Shown: positions 1 to 7,540 of the stretch, one piece after another
Layout: each line of letters starts with the position of its first letter
How positions within the stretch are numbered: position 1 is the stretch's first letter
Origin: Streptomyces sp. BA2
GTDB taxonomy: Bacteria > Actinomycetota > Actinomycetes > Streptomycetales > Streptomycetaceae
Direction of reading: 5' to 3'
Assembly (NCBI RefSeq): GCF_009769735.1
Contig: NZ_WSRO01000002.1
Span: 744,001 to 808,000 of the forward strand
DNA: 64,000 nt
The notes under the pieces: model-generated
What the model saw: the letters and a program-made list of their open reading frames with translations, nothing else
The model's database searches: none
Told to the model about the DNA's origin: nothing
Made by a program: the position numbers and the translations under genes

Positions 1-206
1 AACGCGAGCTCAAGCCCGCCACGCGTACCATCGCCCTGGAGGCCCTCCGCAACGGCGCCACCCCCGCGCAGCTGGCCGAGCTCACCGGCGAATCCGCCGA
101 GACCTTCCGCCGCATCCGGGACGCCAACGACATCCCCGTCGACCCTCGCTACCAGAGCCGGGCCGAACTCGCCCGCGCCCGGAAGGCAGCCCTACCGGAG
201 GCCTAA
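1..206 (+). CDS. C-terminal end of a helix-turn-helix-like protein (5' partial)
   Basis: An open frame enters from the left edge (first full codon at base 3) and stops with TAA at 204-206. The visible 67 residues are helical and charged and include ALEALRNGATPAQLAELTG followed by ETFRRIRD, which resembles a helix-turn-helix where a low-complexity turn separates two short helices. The tail is basic. The N-terminus is missing, so neither family nor function can be given. It is the only clear rightward gene next to the leftward transfer operon. Confidence 0.6.
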   Translation, partial: RELKPATRTIALEALRNGATPAQLAELTGESAETFRRIRDANDIPVDPRYQSRAELARARKAALPEA

Positions 207-255
207 TCCGCCGGTTCCCGCCCCGCTCCCCCACCCACCCCGTCACACTCTGACC

Positions 256-456
256 ATGGCGATCCGCTACGGAGTCCAGGCAGACACTGAGCGGGAGCGC
301 CAGCAGGCGTTAGAACTCCTGTGCGCGCAGCTCGGGTTAGAGCCCGCCCTGTACCCGCGGCAGGTCACCGACGACCGGTGGATGGCGCGAGCCGTGCCGC
401 GCATGACGAAAGCCCCGGTCGGGGAATCCGGGCGGGGCCCCGTCGTGGGCGGGTAG
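256..456 (+). CDS. small hypothetical protein
   Basis: A 66-residue frame with ATG start and TAG stop, lying in the same direction as the partial gene to its left and ending 2 bp before the convergent gene at 458. The N-terminal half looks protein-like (ERERQQALELLCAQLGLEP); the Gly/Pro-rich C-terminus does not. No good ribosome binding site is visible. No family recognised; it may be a chance frame. Confidence 0.35.
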   Translation: MAIRYGVQADTERERQQALELLCAQLGLEPALYPRQVTDDRWMARAVPRMTKAPVGESGRGPVVGG

Positions 457-457
457 T

Positions 458-958
458 TCAGGCGGCGGGTGCGCCCCACTGCCGGTGGTAGACGATGGCG
501 GCGTTCTCCCACTCGCCTTCGCTGAGAAGCCGGTCGTAGGCTCCGCCGATGTCGCCGTACATGTCGCGGCACGCCATGACCGGGCTACCGTTCTGCATGG
601 TCCCGGTGTACCACCAGACGATGCCGTCCGAGGTGTATCGGTCGCCGGCGGGCAGGTAGCTGTCACGCAGGTCGAACTCCTCGCCCGTCTTGGGGTGGAT
701 CCACCGGGCGGATTCCGCTGCGGCGTCCCAGCAGGTCTGGCACAGCCCGTTGGCGGTCGCGTATCCGCCGAGGCGGTGGTCGCCGCAGAAGTAGCCGCCG
801 CAGCCGTACTCGTCGCCGCCGGGTGTGGATCCGCAGAGGTAGCCGAGACCGCGGTCGATCTTCTCCTTGCAGCCGGTCTTCTCGCAGTCCGCCTTGACGC
901 TGTAACCGGCCTCGATCTTCTCGCCGTTGCGGATGATCTCGTAGTACGCGTATCCCAT
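458..958 (-). CDS. cysteine-rich hypothetical protein of the element
   Basis: 166 residues with ATG start preceded by a GAGAGG-type ribosome binding site. It has many Cys/His pairs: CEKTGC near residue 25, CGSTPGGDEYGCGGYFCGDH at about 42-61 and CQTCW near 73-77, which suggests zinc-binding knuckles. It then continues with aromatic residues (WWYTG, YHRQW). No catalytic motif seen. It is the last gene of the leftward transfer-region operon. Function unknown. Confidence 0.75.
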   Translation of the reverse strand: MGYAYYEIIRNGEKIEAGYSVKADCEKTGCKEKIDRGLGYLCGSTPGGDEYGCGGYFCGDHRLGGYATANGLCQTCWDAAAESARWIHPKTGEEFDLRDSYLPAGDRYTSDGIVWWYTGTMQNGSPVMACRDMYGDIGGAYDRLLSEGEWENAAIVYHRQWGAPAA

Positions 959-1036
959 GGTTCGAGTGTCCTCTCGGTAAGGTTTTGCGCGGCGCCCCCT
1001 CCGCGCTGCATGCGGAGGGGGCGCGCTGGTGGGCGT

Positions 1037-1216
1037 TCAGACCGCGGCGGGCACGTTGTGGGTGGCGGTGTCGATGGCGGCCTGCCGGCCGTCCTGCGGC
1101 CCGGATGCGGCGACCACCCGGCCGGCCGGGTCGTGGACGGTCGCGGCCCAGCGGACCGTCGGGTCGACGGCGGGGCGGACAGTCTGGAACACGTCGATCT
1201 CGTAGGTGTTGGTCAT
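1037..1216 (-). CDS. small hypothetical protein
   Basis: 59 residues starting MTNTYEIDVFQTVRPAVD. The ATG at 1216 is chosen because a strong GGAGAACCCC site sits directly upstream; a longer frame exists but lacks such a site. The middle (VRWAATVHDPAGRVVAASG) has the alternating pattern of a small beta protein. No recognisable family. It lies in the leftward run of small genes behind traB. Confidence 0.65.
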   Translation of the reverse strand: MTNTYEIDVFQTVRPAVDPTVRWAATVHDPAGRVVAASGPQDGRQAAIDTATHNVPAAV

Positions 1217-1241
1217 GGGGTTCTCCTTCGGAGTCGGGGTT

Positions 1242-1436
1242 CTAGCGGGCCCAGGGGCGCGGCTTGTGGTCGGCTGCGGCGCTAAGGATGGCCATCGCCA
1301 CGGCCTGGCCGTCCTCACCGGCGTCTTCGACGAGCTTGTCGGCGAGTTTGCTGCTGCCGGTTCCGAGGAACCCGCCGCGCTGCAGTTGTCGACCAGCGTC
1401 CTGGATCTCTTCAGGGGCGGGCTGACGGTTGGACAT
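1242..1436 (-). CDS. small hypothetical helical protein
   Basis: 64 residues, ATG at 1436 with GGAGAAG-type site. The sequence is mostly predicted helix (EEIQDAGRQLQRGG, KLADKLVEDAGEDGQAVAMA). No membrane segment, no cysteines and no motif recognised. It sits between two small genes of the same operon. Confidence 0.6.
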   Translation of the reverse strand: MSNRQPAPEEIQDAGRQLQRGGFLGTGSSKLADKLVEDAGEDGQAVAMAILSAAADHKPRPWAR

Positions 1437-1458
1437 GGGCTTCTCCTTTTCCGGTGGG

Positions 1459-1863
1459 CTACTTGCCCTTGTCGGGACGGATCTTTGTGGCGGCCCATCC
1501 GGCGGCGAGGATCACGCCCGCCATGCTCAGGCCGATCATTGGGAGGTTCGCGGAGACGGTGCCGATGATCCCCATCAGCGTTCCGCCGACGAGGACGACG
1601 ACCGCGCACACTGCGGCGGTGCAGACGACGACCACGGCGAGGATCAGGAACGTGATGATGATCAGGCGTTGCATGTCGGGCGACAGGCCCTGCTGTACAG
1701 GCGCCTGGACGACCATCTGCGTCGGGTGCATGGGCTGGCCGATGGTGAAGTGCACGGGGCGGCCGTGCTCGTCGTAGATGACGTTGGGCGGACGGTGATG
1801 GGCGGGGACCTGCTGCTGCCCGGCCGTGAGGTCGGGCAGCCGGTCGGGCAGCGGCTGGGTCAT
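1459..1863 (-). CDS. small membrane protein, transfer/spread-region type
   Basis: 134 residues. The first 65 are hydrophilic and Pro/Gln-rich (QPLPDRLPDLTAGQQQ). Two hydrophobic stretches follow (about 68-97, LIIITFLILAVVVVC and onward, and 98-122), then a short basic tail. The layout, a cytosolic Pro-rich tail plus two transmembrane helices, fits the small membrane proteins often found with traB in Streptomyces elements and resembles the DUF6251 group. A role in intramycelial spread is inferred from position only. Confidence 0.7.
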   Translation of the reverse strand: MTQPLPDRLPDLTAGQQQVPAHHRPPNVIYDEHGRPVHFTIGQPMHPTQMVVQAPVQQGLSPDMQRLIIITFLILAVVVVCTAAVCAVVVLVGGTLMGIIGTVSANLPMIGLSMAGVILAAGWAATKIRPDKGK

Positions 1864-1888
1864 GACGGGCTCCTCTCGGCGGTGGTGG

Positions 1889-2233
1889 TCAGTACTTGCG
1901 GGCGGCGCGGTCGGCCTTGCTCAGGTCGCTCTTGGCCTTCTGTAGCGCCTGACGGGCCGCGGCCTTCGCTCGGGAGTCTGGGGCGGTCTTGAGGTCGGCC
2001 TTGGCTTGTGCGACTGCACCCTCGGCTCGGTCCAAGTTCTGGAAGACGGCGGCGGCCTCGCGCTCGTAGCGCTCCTCGCCGCGCCGCCGTATGGACTGCA
2101 GTCGGACATCGAGGCGTGGGTCGACGATGTCGGTGGTGCCGTGCGGGCCGTCCGAGGCGGCGGCCTGCTTCAGCGTCTTGGCGCTGATCTTGGCGATCTC
2201 CCACTTCTCGCGGGTGGTGTACGAGCCGGGCAT
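1889..2233 (-). CDS. coiled-coil hypothetical protein
   Basis: 114 residues, ATG at 2233 overlapping the stop of the preceding gene by one base (TGATG). The second half is a long charged helix (RRRGEERYEREAAAVFQNL, then AVAQAKADLKTA and KAAARQALQKAKSDLSKAD), likely a coiled coil. No enzymatic motif. It is translationally coupled to the 52-residue gene upstream, which suggests the two products are made together. Confidence 0.65.
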   Translation of the reverse strand: MPGSYTTREKWEIAKISAKTLKQAAASDGPHGTTDIVDPRLDVRLQSIRRRGEERYEREAAAVFQNLDRAEGAVAQAKADLKTAPDSRAKAAARQALQKAKSDLSKADRAARKY

Positions 2234-2391
2234 CAGGACTCCTTGGTGTTGGTTGCGGTGTGGCGACGCATGGCATCGATGAGGTCGGAGGGGAGGGTCT
2301 TCCCGGCGTTGAGAGTGCCTCCGATTAGGAGCTGCGCCTCGTCGATCACGACGATGGCCGGCTCGGGCGGTGCGGCGGGCTGGGTGGTCAC
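2233..2391 (-). CDS. 52-residue hypothetical protein
   Basis: GTG start at 2391 with a clear AAGGAG site six bases upstream, stop TGA at 2233-2235. The sequence includes AIVVIDEAQLLIGG, which resembles a Walker B strand (hhhhDE) although no Walker A motif is present and the protein is too short to be an ATPase. It could be a fragment derived from a translocase-like gene or an interacting peptide. It is the first gene after the repeat-rich gap that follows traB. Confidence 0.55.
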   Translation of the reverse strand: MTTQPAAPPEPAIVVIDEAQLLIGGTLNAGKTLPSDLIDAMRRHTATNTKES

Positions 2392-2478
2392 GGGGCTCCT
2401 TCGGGAAACGGGAACGCTCTGGCGGGTGAGGTGGTGCGAGCAGCCGGAACCATCAAATTCCGGGGGTTCCGGGGTCTT

Positions 2479-2587
2479 GGTGGGGCGCCGATCTGCCTCA
2501 CCAAACCCAGGAACATGCAGGTCAGGGCTGGTGGGGCTGGTGGGTGGGGCGGTTGGTGGAAAGTCACCAGGGGCTTACCGCCCCACC
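2479..2587. repeat. GGTGGGGC octamer repeats with inverted copy just downstream of traB (possible clt/TRS)
   Basis: GGTGGGGC occurs at 2479-2486, 2530-2537 and 2543-2550, and inverted as GCCCCACC at 2580-2587. The last two form a 10-bp inverted repeat (GGTGGGGCGG/CCGCCCCACC) that could also fold as a terminator hairpin right after the traB stop codon. In other Streptomyces plasmids, TraB recognises short (8-bp) repeats in the clt locus near traB. Assignment here is inference. Confidence 0.4.
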
Positions 2588-2603
2588 AAGCTCTTGGGGT
2601 GGC

Positions 2604-4718
2604 CTATTCGTGCTCGGCGAGGGCCCGCAGAACCCGGTCTCGGTTCACTACGGGGTAGCCCTTGTACGTGCCGGTGTCCTCGCCGACGTCCGTGAGGACC
2701 CTCTTGAGCCGGCTGCCGTCCCAGTCCTTGTAGTAGGACTCGGAGAGGTTCTTGAGGCGGTGGAGGACTTCCGGGGTGCGGACGCGGTCTTCGCTTCCGA
2801 GGACGGTCTTCAGGTCGGCGAGCTCGTCGCGCTGCTCGACGGCCTGCGGACGGCCGAGCGTCGCCACGCGGTTCCGGAGCGTCTTGGCCCGCTCGGCAAC
2901 CTCCGCGGCGTCGTCGCCGTCGATGAAGTGGGTGCGGATGTTCAGCGACACTTGCCCGGGAGCCAGCGGGACGCCCTCACCTGCGGCGACGAGCTGCCCT
3001 TTGTCGTAGCCCTGCCGCAGCTTGTGCGGTGCGGCGCCCTTCTCGACGGGTGCCTCTCCGAGTGCCATTTCGGCCTGAGACTTGGTGCCGAGGACCAGCG
3101 CGGCACGGATGTGGTTGCCCTCGCGGGAACGCTTGGGCAGGTTCTGGTCGGTGGGGTCCTGCGTGCCTTCCCAGATCAGCACGTTGACGATGCGGCCCTG
3201 GTCGTGGATGCCCTTGACGGCACGGAAGTACCTGCTCGTAGCCTTGGCGCCGCCGTAGGGGGCGCCGTACTTGACGTTCCCCTTGTCGTCGATGTACGTC
3301 TCCCTGGCGCCCGAACCGTAGGCGACCTGCGCCTCGTCAACGATGCAGACCAGAGGCTTGAAAACGGTGCCCTCTGGGGCCTGCAACCGCCGGTTCATCT
3401 CGTCGAAGACGTCTTCGACCATCTCGGTGACCGATATGACGTGGTCGTCGGTCGGGCCTTCGATGAGGATCGTCGCCAGCCCGAGGAACATGCGCCAGTC
3501 GCCGATGCCCTTGAGGTCACCGATGCGGAACTCGACGGTCGGGTCCATGGCCAGCCAGAGAGCAAGCGCCCGGAGACTGGCGGTCTTGCCCTGATTCGAC
3601 AGGCCCGTGACCAGCACCATCTTCTGGAAGAGGCTGATCAGGACAGCGTCGCCACGCAGGTCGACACCCCAAGGGGCGCGTCCACTCTTGTAGTCCGCAG
3701 TGAGGCTAGCGTCCGTGACCAGCGGAGACGGTCCGATCGGTTCGTCGAGGGCGCCACTGTCGGCGATCCACACCCGCACTGTGCGGGCGGCAGGGGCGAT
3801 GCTGACGTACACCTCGTGCTCGTGCCGGTTGAGGTTCTCGGCGAGCTTGCGCCGCTTGGCCATGATCTCGTCGGTGGAGACGCTCGACGGCAGGGTGACG
3901 TCGACTTCGACGCCACAGCCTGCGGTGACGATCGGCGACAGCATCGACGCTGCACCGTCCTCCATCGCCAGAATGGCCTTCTTCAACTCGCCAATCCGCA
4001 GGTCACGGAACGCTTTGACGACGATCGACGGGGTGATGGCCTCGCCTTCGACGCGCTGCTTCGCGGGGAGCGCCCACTGCGGAGCGGCCTGACGCTGCTG
4101 GCCGACCCGCCACAGAGCGAACAGACCGAGCGCAGGCAGCGCCATTTTCGCCGGGCCCCAGACGACGGAGCCGATGAAGAACGCCCAGCGGATCAGGTCG
4201 ACAAAGAACGCAGCCGGGGTGATCACGTCTTTGACGTCGCCGTTTGCCCAGGCCAGCGCTATGCCGAGGAGGAGGAGCAGGCCCGCGCCGGCGACGGCGC
4301 CGGACGCTACGGCCTTGGGCGCCTGCCGCATCGCGGCGAGCATCTCCATGCGCCGCTGGTGACGGGCCTGGCGGAAGCGGTGCGCACGCTCCTCCCACTC
4401 CTTGGCCTCCTCGATGTTCCCGGCCGCTTCGGCAGTGCGCTGCATTCGCTCATGACGGGAGGTGCTGCGGCTGTCCCAGGCGCGGCGGTACACGATGCTG
4501 GCGCCGCCGGCCAGGTAGGCGCCGTGCCGGACGATGTACCGGTAGGTGTCGCGGGTGCGGTCGTCGGCGAGGACGACCCGCACTCCTTCGCGCAGGCGAC
4601 GGCGTTCGGGTTTCGCCGCGGGCTGCGGAGCCGCCTCGGGGGCGCTCTCGGTCGGCGGGGGGATCAGCTTGAGGGGCGGCAGCTTCTCCTCGACAGCCGC
4701 GCCGTTGTGGATGCTCAT
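2604..4718 (-). CDS. traB: TraB-type FtsK/SpoIIIE DNA translocase for conjugation
   Basis: 704 residues. The family forms hexameric ATP-driven pumps that move double-stranded DNA between hyphae. Visible parts: a Pro-rich N-terminus (1-45), two membrane segments (about 135-158 and 170-205), Walker A GLSNQGKT (372-379), Walker B PLVCIVDEAQ (455-464), and a C-terminal stretch after about 640 that resembles a winged-helix domain, as used by TraB to read its DNA repeats. Length fits the family. The ATG overlaps the stop of the preceding membrane-protein gene by one base (TGATG). A short 8-mer repeat cluster lies directly after the gene, and a dense GTAC array lies in the gene before it. Confidence 0.92.
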   Translation of the reverse strand: MSIHNGAAVEEKLPPLKLIPPPTESAPEAAPQPAAKPERRRLREGVRVVLADDRTRDTYRYIVRHGAYLAGGASIVYRRAWDSRSTSRHERMQRTAEAAGNIEEAKEWEERAHRFRQARHQRRMEMLAAMRQAPKAVASGAVAGAGLLLLLGIALAWANGDVKDVITPAAFFVDLIRWAFFIGSVVWGPAKMALPALGLFALWRVGQQRQAAPQWALPAKQRVEGEAITPSIVVKAFRDLRIGELKKAILAMEDGAASMLSPIVTAGCGVEVDVTLPSSVSTDEIMAKRRKLAENLNRHEHEVYVSIAPAARTVRVWIADSGALDEPIGPSPLVTDASLTADYKSGRAPWGVDLRGDAVLISLFQKMVLVTGLSNQGKTASLRALALWLAMDPTVEFRIGDLKGIGDWRMFLGLATILIEGPTDDHVISVTEMVEDVFDEMNRRLQAPEGTVFKPLVCIVDEAQVAYGSGARETYIDDKGNVKYGAPYGGAKATSRYFRAVKGIHDQGRIVNVLIWEGTQDPTDQNLPKRSREGNHIRAALVLGTKSQAEMALGEAPVEKGAAPHKLRQGYDKGQLVAAGEGVPLAPGQVSLNIRTHFIDGDDAAEVAERAKTLRNRVATLGRPQAVEQRDELADLKTVLGSEDRVRTPEVLHRLKNLSESYYKDWDGSRLKRVLTDVGEDTGTYKGYPVVNRDRVLRALAEHE

Positions 4719-5536
4719 CAGTTGTAGCCCTCTCCGCCTTGTCCGACGGCGGCGTTGGTAGTCGGGTGCGCGGGGCCAGTGCCCGCGGTACCGAGGGCGG
4801 CGCGGCGCACGCGTCGGCCGTAGGAGTCGCCGGTACCGAGCTTCTTGCCGATGTCGGTACCGGAGAGCTTCGGTTCGGCGGCCAGCCAGGCGGTGGCGGT
4901 CTGTACGTGCTCGTCGAACGAGGCGGTACCGGCCGTCTTCTGGCGGGGCTTGGTGCCAGTACTGCGCGGGCTCTTCTTGGTGGTCGGGTTCTTGGTGCGG
5001 CGGCGCGGCCGTACCGGTACCGGGGCCGGTACTGAGTCCGGTACGGCGTCGAGTTCCGGGCGGCTCGCGGCGAGCGTCAGTACCGGTTCGGCGACCGGTA
5101 CCGGGGGGGCGTCCGGTACCGGTACTCGCTCGACTGTGGGGGCCGGTTCGGTACCGGGAGCGGTACCGGTCTTCGCCTGCAGTTTCTGCGGCAGTACCGC
5201 CAGTGCGTGGACGCGCCAGATGACGAGCGGGATGAGCAGCGAAACGGCGACGACGAGCGGTACCGACACCACCACGACGCGGGACTCCAGGAGGTGCGCC
5301 GACACCTGCGCGACACCCATCAGGAGAAGCGACAGGGCGATGTCCCGGCCGCGGTTGCGGCGGATCGCAGCGACGACGTACACGTCGAGAGCGAGGGGTA
5401 GCAGTACCGCCACTGGTACCGGGGAGCCGATAGCGCGGGCCAGGTTGTATTCGGCGGATGCGGTGTAGCCGACTCCGGCGATCAGGGAGATCGCCACGAG
5501 GTAGTCGCGGCTGGCACCGACGGGCGGGGATTTCAC
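4718..5536 (-). CDS. SpdB/DUF2637-like membrane protein with C-terminal HTH-like tail
   Basis: 272 residues. The N-terminal 110 residues hold about four hydrophobic helices (roughly 11-30, 40-57, 66-83, 88-107) with LLPLALDVYVVAA, as in DUF2637-type proteins of Streptomyces mobile elements. A Val/Pro/Ala-rich linker (120-200) follows, then a basic helix-turn-helix-like end (about 205-250, TATAWLAAEPKLSGTDIG). The linker codons are unusual: GTA-CCG and GGT-ACC recur so often that the DNA carries 21 GTAC words. It is coupled to traB and probably works in transfer or spread. Confidence 0.75.
   Translation of the reverse strand: MKSPPVGASRDYLVAISLIAGVGYTASAEYNLARAIGSPVPVAVLLPLALDVYVVAAIRRNRGRDIALSLLLMGVAQVSAHLLESRVVVVSVPLVVAVSLLIPLVIWRVHALAVLPQKLQAKTGTAPGTEPAPTVERVPVPDAPPVPVAEPVLTLAASRPELDAVPDSVPAPVPVRPRRRTKNPTTKKSPRSTGTKPRQKTAGTASFDEHVQTATAWLAAEPKLSGTDIGKKLGTGDSYGRRVRRAALGTAGTGPAHPTTNAAVGQGGEGYN
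4787..5420. repeat. Dense GTAC / CGGTACCG array inside the gene upstream of traB
   Basis: Twenty-one GTAC words occur in about 630 bp, roughly eight times the chance rate even before correcting for high GC. Most sit in CGGTAC or GTACCG contexts, for example at 4787-4792, 4831-4838 and 4855-4862, and as tandem copies near 5010-5020 and 5113-5125. The word appears in two codon phases (Val-Pro as GTA-CCG, Gly-Thr as GGT-ACC). That argues for a DNA-level motif rather than peptide selection. Confidence 0.6.
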
Positions 5537-5610
5537 GAGAGACCTCGTCCGATCAGGAAGGCGAGCAGGATGAACGGGAAGACCATGGCCAGCAGGTAGA
5601 GGGCGCGCAT
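5533..5610 (-). CDS. 25-residue single-span membrane peptide
   Basis: A tiny gene starting MRALYLLAMVFPFILLAFL and ending with a short polar tail. Its ATG overlaps the stop of the gene before it (TGATG), and its own stop overlaps the start of the SpdB-like gene, so it is translationally coupled on both sides. One hydrophobic helix fills nearly the whole peptide. Coupling and position between two membrane-protein genes support it being real despite its size; a role with the transfer membrane proteins is inferred. Confidence 0.6.
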   Translation of the reverse strand: MRALYLLAMVFPFILLAFLIGRGLS

Positions 5611-5792
5611 CAGGCGGCCCTCCGTCGCGTTGCGAGCCAGCCCCCGCCGAGGAGGAGCAGCAGACCGGGGATTTGGGCGAGGATCGCGTTCGCCCCGTCG
5701 GCCATCACGCCGAAGGTGACCTCGGCGGTCTGCGGCCACATGCCGACGATGAGCAGGAGGGCCGCCAGGAGCAGCCAGTGCAGAAGCCGCAT
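5610..5792 (-). CDS. 60-residue membrane protein with two spans
   Basis: Starts MRLLHWLLLAALLLIVG (first helix), has a short loop with TAEVTFGVMADGANA, then a second helix ILAQIPGLLLLLGGGWLA and a basic ending. It is coupled by TGATG to the 25-residue peptide gene. The size and topology fit spread-type (Spd) small proteins of Streptomyces conjugative elements, although I cannot name a family. Confidence 0.65.
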   Translation of the reverse strand: MRLLHWLLLAALLLIVGMWPQTAEVTFGVMADGANAILAQIPGLLLLLGGGWLATRRRAA

Positions 5793-5832
5793 GGCGGCCT
5801 CCCTTCGCTAGTGGGGTTTGCAGGGCGGGAGA

Positions 5833-5961
5833 TCACTTCCACCAGTGGATTTCGTGGGCGTGTCCCTCGCACCAGGCGCAGGGCAGGTTCTTGCCGCCCT
5901 TGTGGAGCACGAAGTGCGCGGCGCACTGACCGCAGTGGAAGTCCTCAGGCTTCGGCGGCAT
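5833..5961 (-). CDS. 42-residue zinc-knuckle-like protein
   Basis: ATG at 5961, TGA at 5833-5835. The product contains two Cys pairs (FHCGQC and PCAWC) with several histidines (HFVLHK, HAHEIH), a pattern expected for a single small zinc ribbon. No other domain fits in 42 residues. Position in the leftward transfer operon suggests coexpression with the Spd-like membrane proteins. Function unknown. Confidence 0.6.
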   Translation of the reverse strand: MPPKPEDFHCGQCAAHFVLHKGGKNLPCAWCEGHAHEIHWWK

Positions 5962-5991
5962 GGCGGGCTCCTTGCTGGGTGGGGTAGTTGG

Positions 5992-6177
5992 TCAGTGGCC
6001 GACGTGGATGTCGCCGTAGTGCGTGCCGCCGGTGACGCCGTACTGGTCGCCGTGGACGATGGAGCCGCCGAACGTCGGCCCCTGATCCTTGGCGCGGTCC
6101 ATCACCTCGTGCACGGCGGCGAGTTTCGCGTCGGCGGCAGCCTCGGCGGCGGCAATCTCCTCGGGGGTGGTGGGCAT
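5992..6177 (-). CDS. 61-residue hypothetical protein
   Basis: The ATG at 6177 is chosen over an upstream in-frame start because AGGAGGAATCC lies directly before it. The first half is a helix rich in Glu/Ala (TPEEIAAAEAAADAKLAAV), the second is Gly/His-rich (GDQYGVTGGTHYGDIHVGH). Glycine-rich ends of this kind occur on small element proteins, but I recognise no family. Confidence 0.6.
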   Translation of the reverse strand: MPTTPEEIAAAEAAADAKLAAVHEVMDRAKDQGPTFGGSIVHGDQYGVTGGTHYGDIHVGH

Positions 6178-6209
6178 GGATTCCTCCTGAAGTGGCGGGT
6201 GGGGGCGGT

Positions 6210-6440
6210 TCAAATCTGCAGGTCGCGGGACTGCACCAGCTGGATGGCCATGCGAGGGAAGTCGGCGACGCCGTCGAAGTCGGCGAAGGTCACGCCGTAG
6301 ATTTCGGCCGACTGCACCATCGCGTGCAGGACCGCGGCGGCATCCGCCGTCTGCGCCGGCGTCGGCCTGTGGCTCGGCGCGAACTGCGCCGCCGCCGAGC
6401 CGATACGGCGGCCGATCTCATCGACCTGGTTCTGATCCAC
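6210..6440 (-). CDS. 76-residue helical hypothetical protein
   Basis: Starts MDQNQVDEIGRRIGSAAAQ and continues with two helices (TPAQTADAAAVLHAMVQSA and FPRMAIQLVQSRDLQI). ATG start with a GGGACTTCCCT-like leader, no overlap with neighbours. No cysteines, membrane segment or motif. Unknown function in the transfer operon. Confidence 0.6.
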   Translation of the reverse strand: MDQNQVDEIGRRIGSAAAQFAPSHRPTPAQTADAAAVLHAMVQSAEIYGVTFADFDGVADFPRMAIQLVQSRDLQI

Positions 6441-6509
6441 AGGGAAGTCCCTTCATCGGAGGGGGAGTACGAGAGAGGGAGCCGCGCTGCCCCGGAGTCC
6501 GGCCGAACA

Positions 6510-6809
6510 TCAGAACCACCGCCGCTTCTGCGGCTTCGGATTGGCGGCGGCCTCAACCTTCCGAGCCTCGCCGTACAACCGGTCCGCGCGCTCACGGTGC
6601 TTGCGAGCCTCACGGGCAGCGCGCTCAGCCTTCGGCCGATCCGTGTAGTCCTTGCCCTCCCGGCCATAAATGTCGGCGGTCATCTGCTGCCGCTGCGCCT
6701 CCTGGTCCGCGGCGTGCGCGGCCTTCCCCAACTGGCCGACCCGGACTTCGGCCGTCGCGGCGAGATACCGCTGCTCCGGCGTCTCCATGTCCTTGAACTT
6801 GCGGCCCAT
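6510..6809 (-). CDS. 99-residue charged coiled-coil-like protein
   Basis: Almost entirely charged helix (EVRVGQLGKAAHAADQEAQ, then KAERAAREARKHRERAD) with a basic tail ending KPQKRRWF. Its start overlaps the stop of the 58-residue gene upstream, so the two are coupled. The highly basic C-terminus could bind nucleic acid; no family recognised. Confidence 0.65.
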   Translation of the reverse strand: MGRKFKDMETPEQRYLAATAEVRVGQLGKAAHAADQEAQRQQMTADIYGREGKDYTDRPKAERAAREARKHRERADRLYGEARKVEAAANPKPQKRRWF

Positions 6810-6985
6810 CAGGCAGCCGCCTTGGTGTGCAGCCCGCGGAGCTCCGCCATCAGTGACGGCTCGTCGGGGTGGTCGGCGTCGTGGTCCATCGCCGCGAACG
6901 CCAACTCCAGGGCGCGGTCGAAGTCCTCCTCGTCACGGGCCTTGCGGTACTCGGCCAGATACGCGACACGGGTCTGAGCAGACAT
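6809..6985 (-). CDS. 58-residue hypothetical protein
   Basis: Starts MSAQTRVAYLAEYRKARDEE, ATG at 6985 preceded by a GAGAGGATCC site. Acidic/aromatic helices with a histidine/aspartate-rich middle (AAMDHDADHPDEPS). Stop overlaps the next start (TGATG). Unknown function. Confidence 0.6.
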   Translation of the reverse strand: MSAQTRVAYLAEYRKARDEEDFDRALELAFAAMDHDADHPDEPSLMAELRGLHTKAAA

Positions 6986-7029
6986 GGCGGATCCTCTCAA
7001 GGACGCAGGAACGGTGGGGTCGTGGGGGT

Positions 7030-7446
7030 CTAGCGGCCGGTGTACGGCTGGGCGCGGCACTTCTCGGCGTGGGCCTGCGCCCACTCGCGGGCCGCCTGCA
7101 CCAGCGGCTCGGCGGTCGCTGCGATGTCGTAGCCGTTCGCGTCCAGCGGGGCCGCCTCGCCGAACGACTCCTCGCTGCGAGGGTCGGCGCAGCCCCAGCC
7201 GTGGCACTTGGCGGTGGCGCCGACCTGGACGGAACGCTCGGCGTCTTGGCCGTAGCTGTACTTCTTGTCGAACTTGACGAGCGCCATTACCTCGACGGTG
7301 GCACCGCCCACCGTGGTCATCTCTCCGGCCGTCTCGTGCTCGGTGTAGTCCTCGCTGTGGTAGCGAGCGCCGAGGTTCTTCTGGTGGTACCGGATGTGCC
7401 CGACGATGGCCTCGACGAGATTCGGGGCGATCGGGGTGTACGGCAT
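7030..7446 (-). CDS. 138-residue hypothetical protein
   Basis: ATG at 7446 with GGAGGGC leader. The N-terminal half is mixed alpha/beta with HIRYHQKNLGARYHSEDY; the middle has VEVMALVKFDKKYSYG; a CHGWGC pair at about residues 96-101 and a later AEKC could bind metal. Similar Cys-containing small proteins occur in actinophage genomes, but I cannot assign a family. Confidence 0.65.
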   Translation of the reverse strand: MPYTPIAPNLVEAIVGHIRYHQKNLGARYHSEDYTEHETAGEMTTVGGATVEVMALVKFDKKYSYGQDAERSVQVGATAKCHGWGCADPRSEESFGEAAPLDANGYDIAATAEPLVQAAREWAQAHAEKCRAQPYTGR

Positions 7447-7540
7447 GACAGCCCTCCAAGGGCAGACGGGGGTCTATAAGTGGGACCGCGGGCGGCGGGA
7501 TTCGGGGGATCGACCGCCACCCGCGGCGACTGGGGGTAGG

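Noticed and set aside
2544..4727. Rightward 727-residue frame over traB
   Set aside because: It is the antisense shadow of traB; it lacks any domain and traB carries clear Walker motifs.
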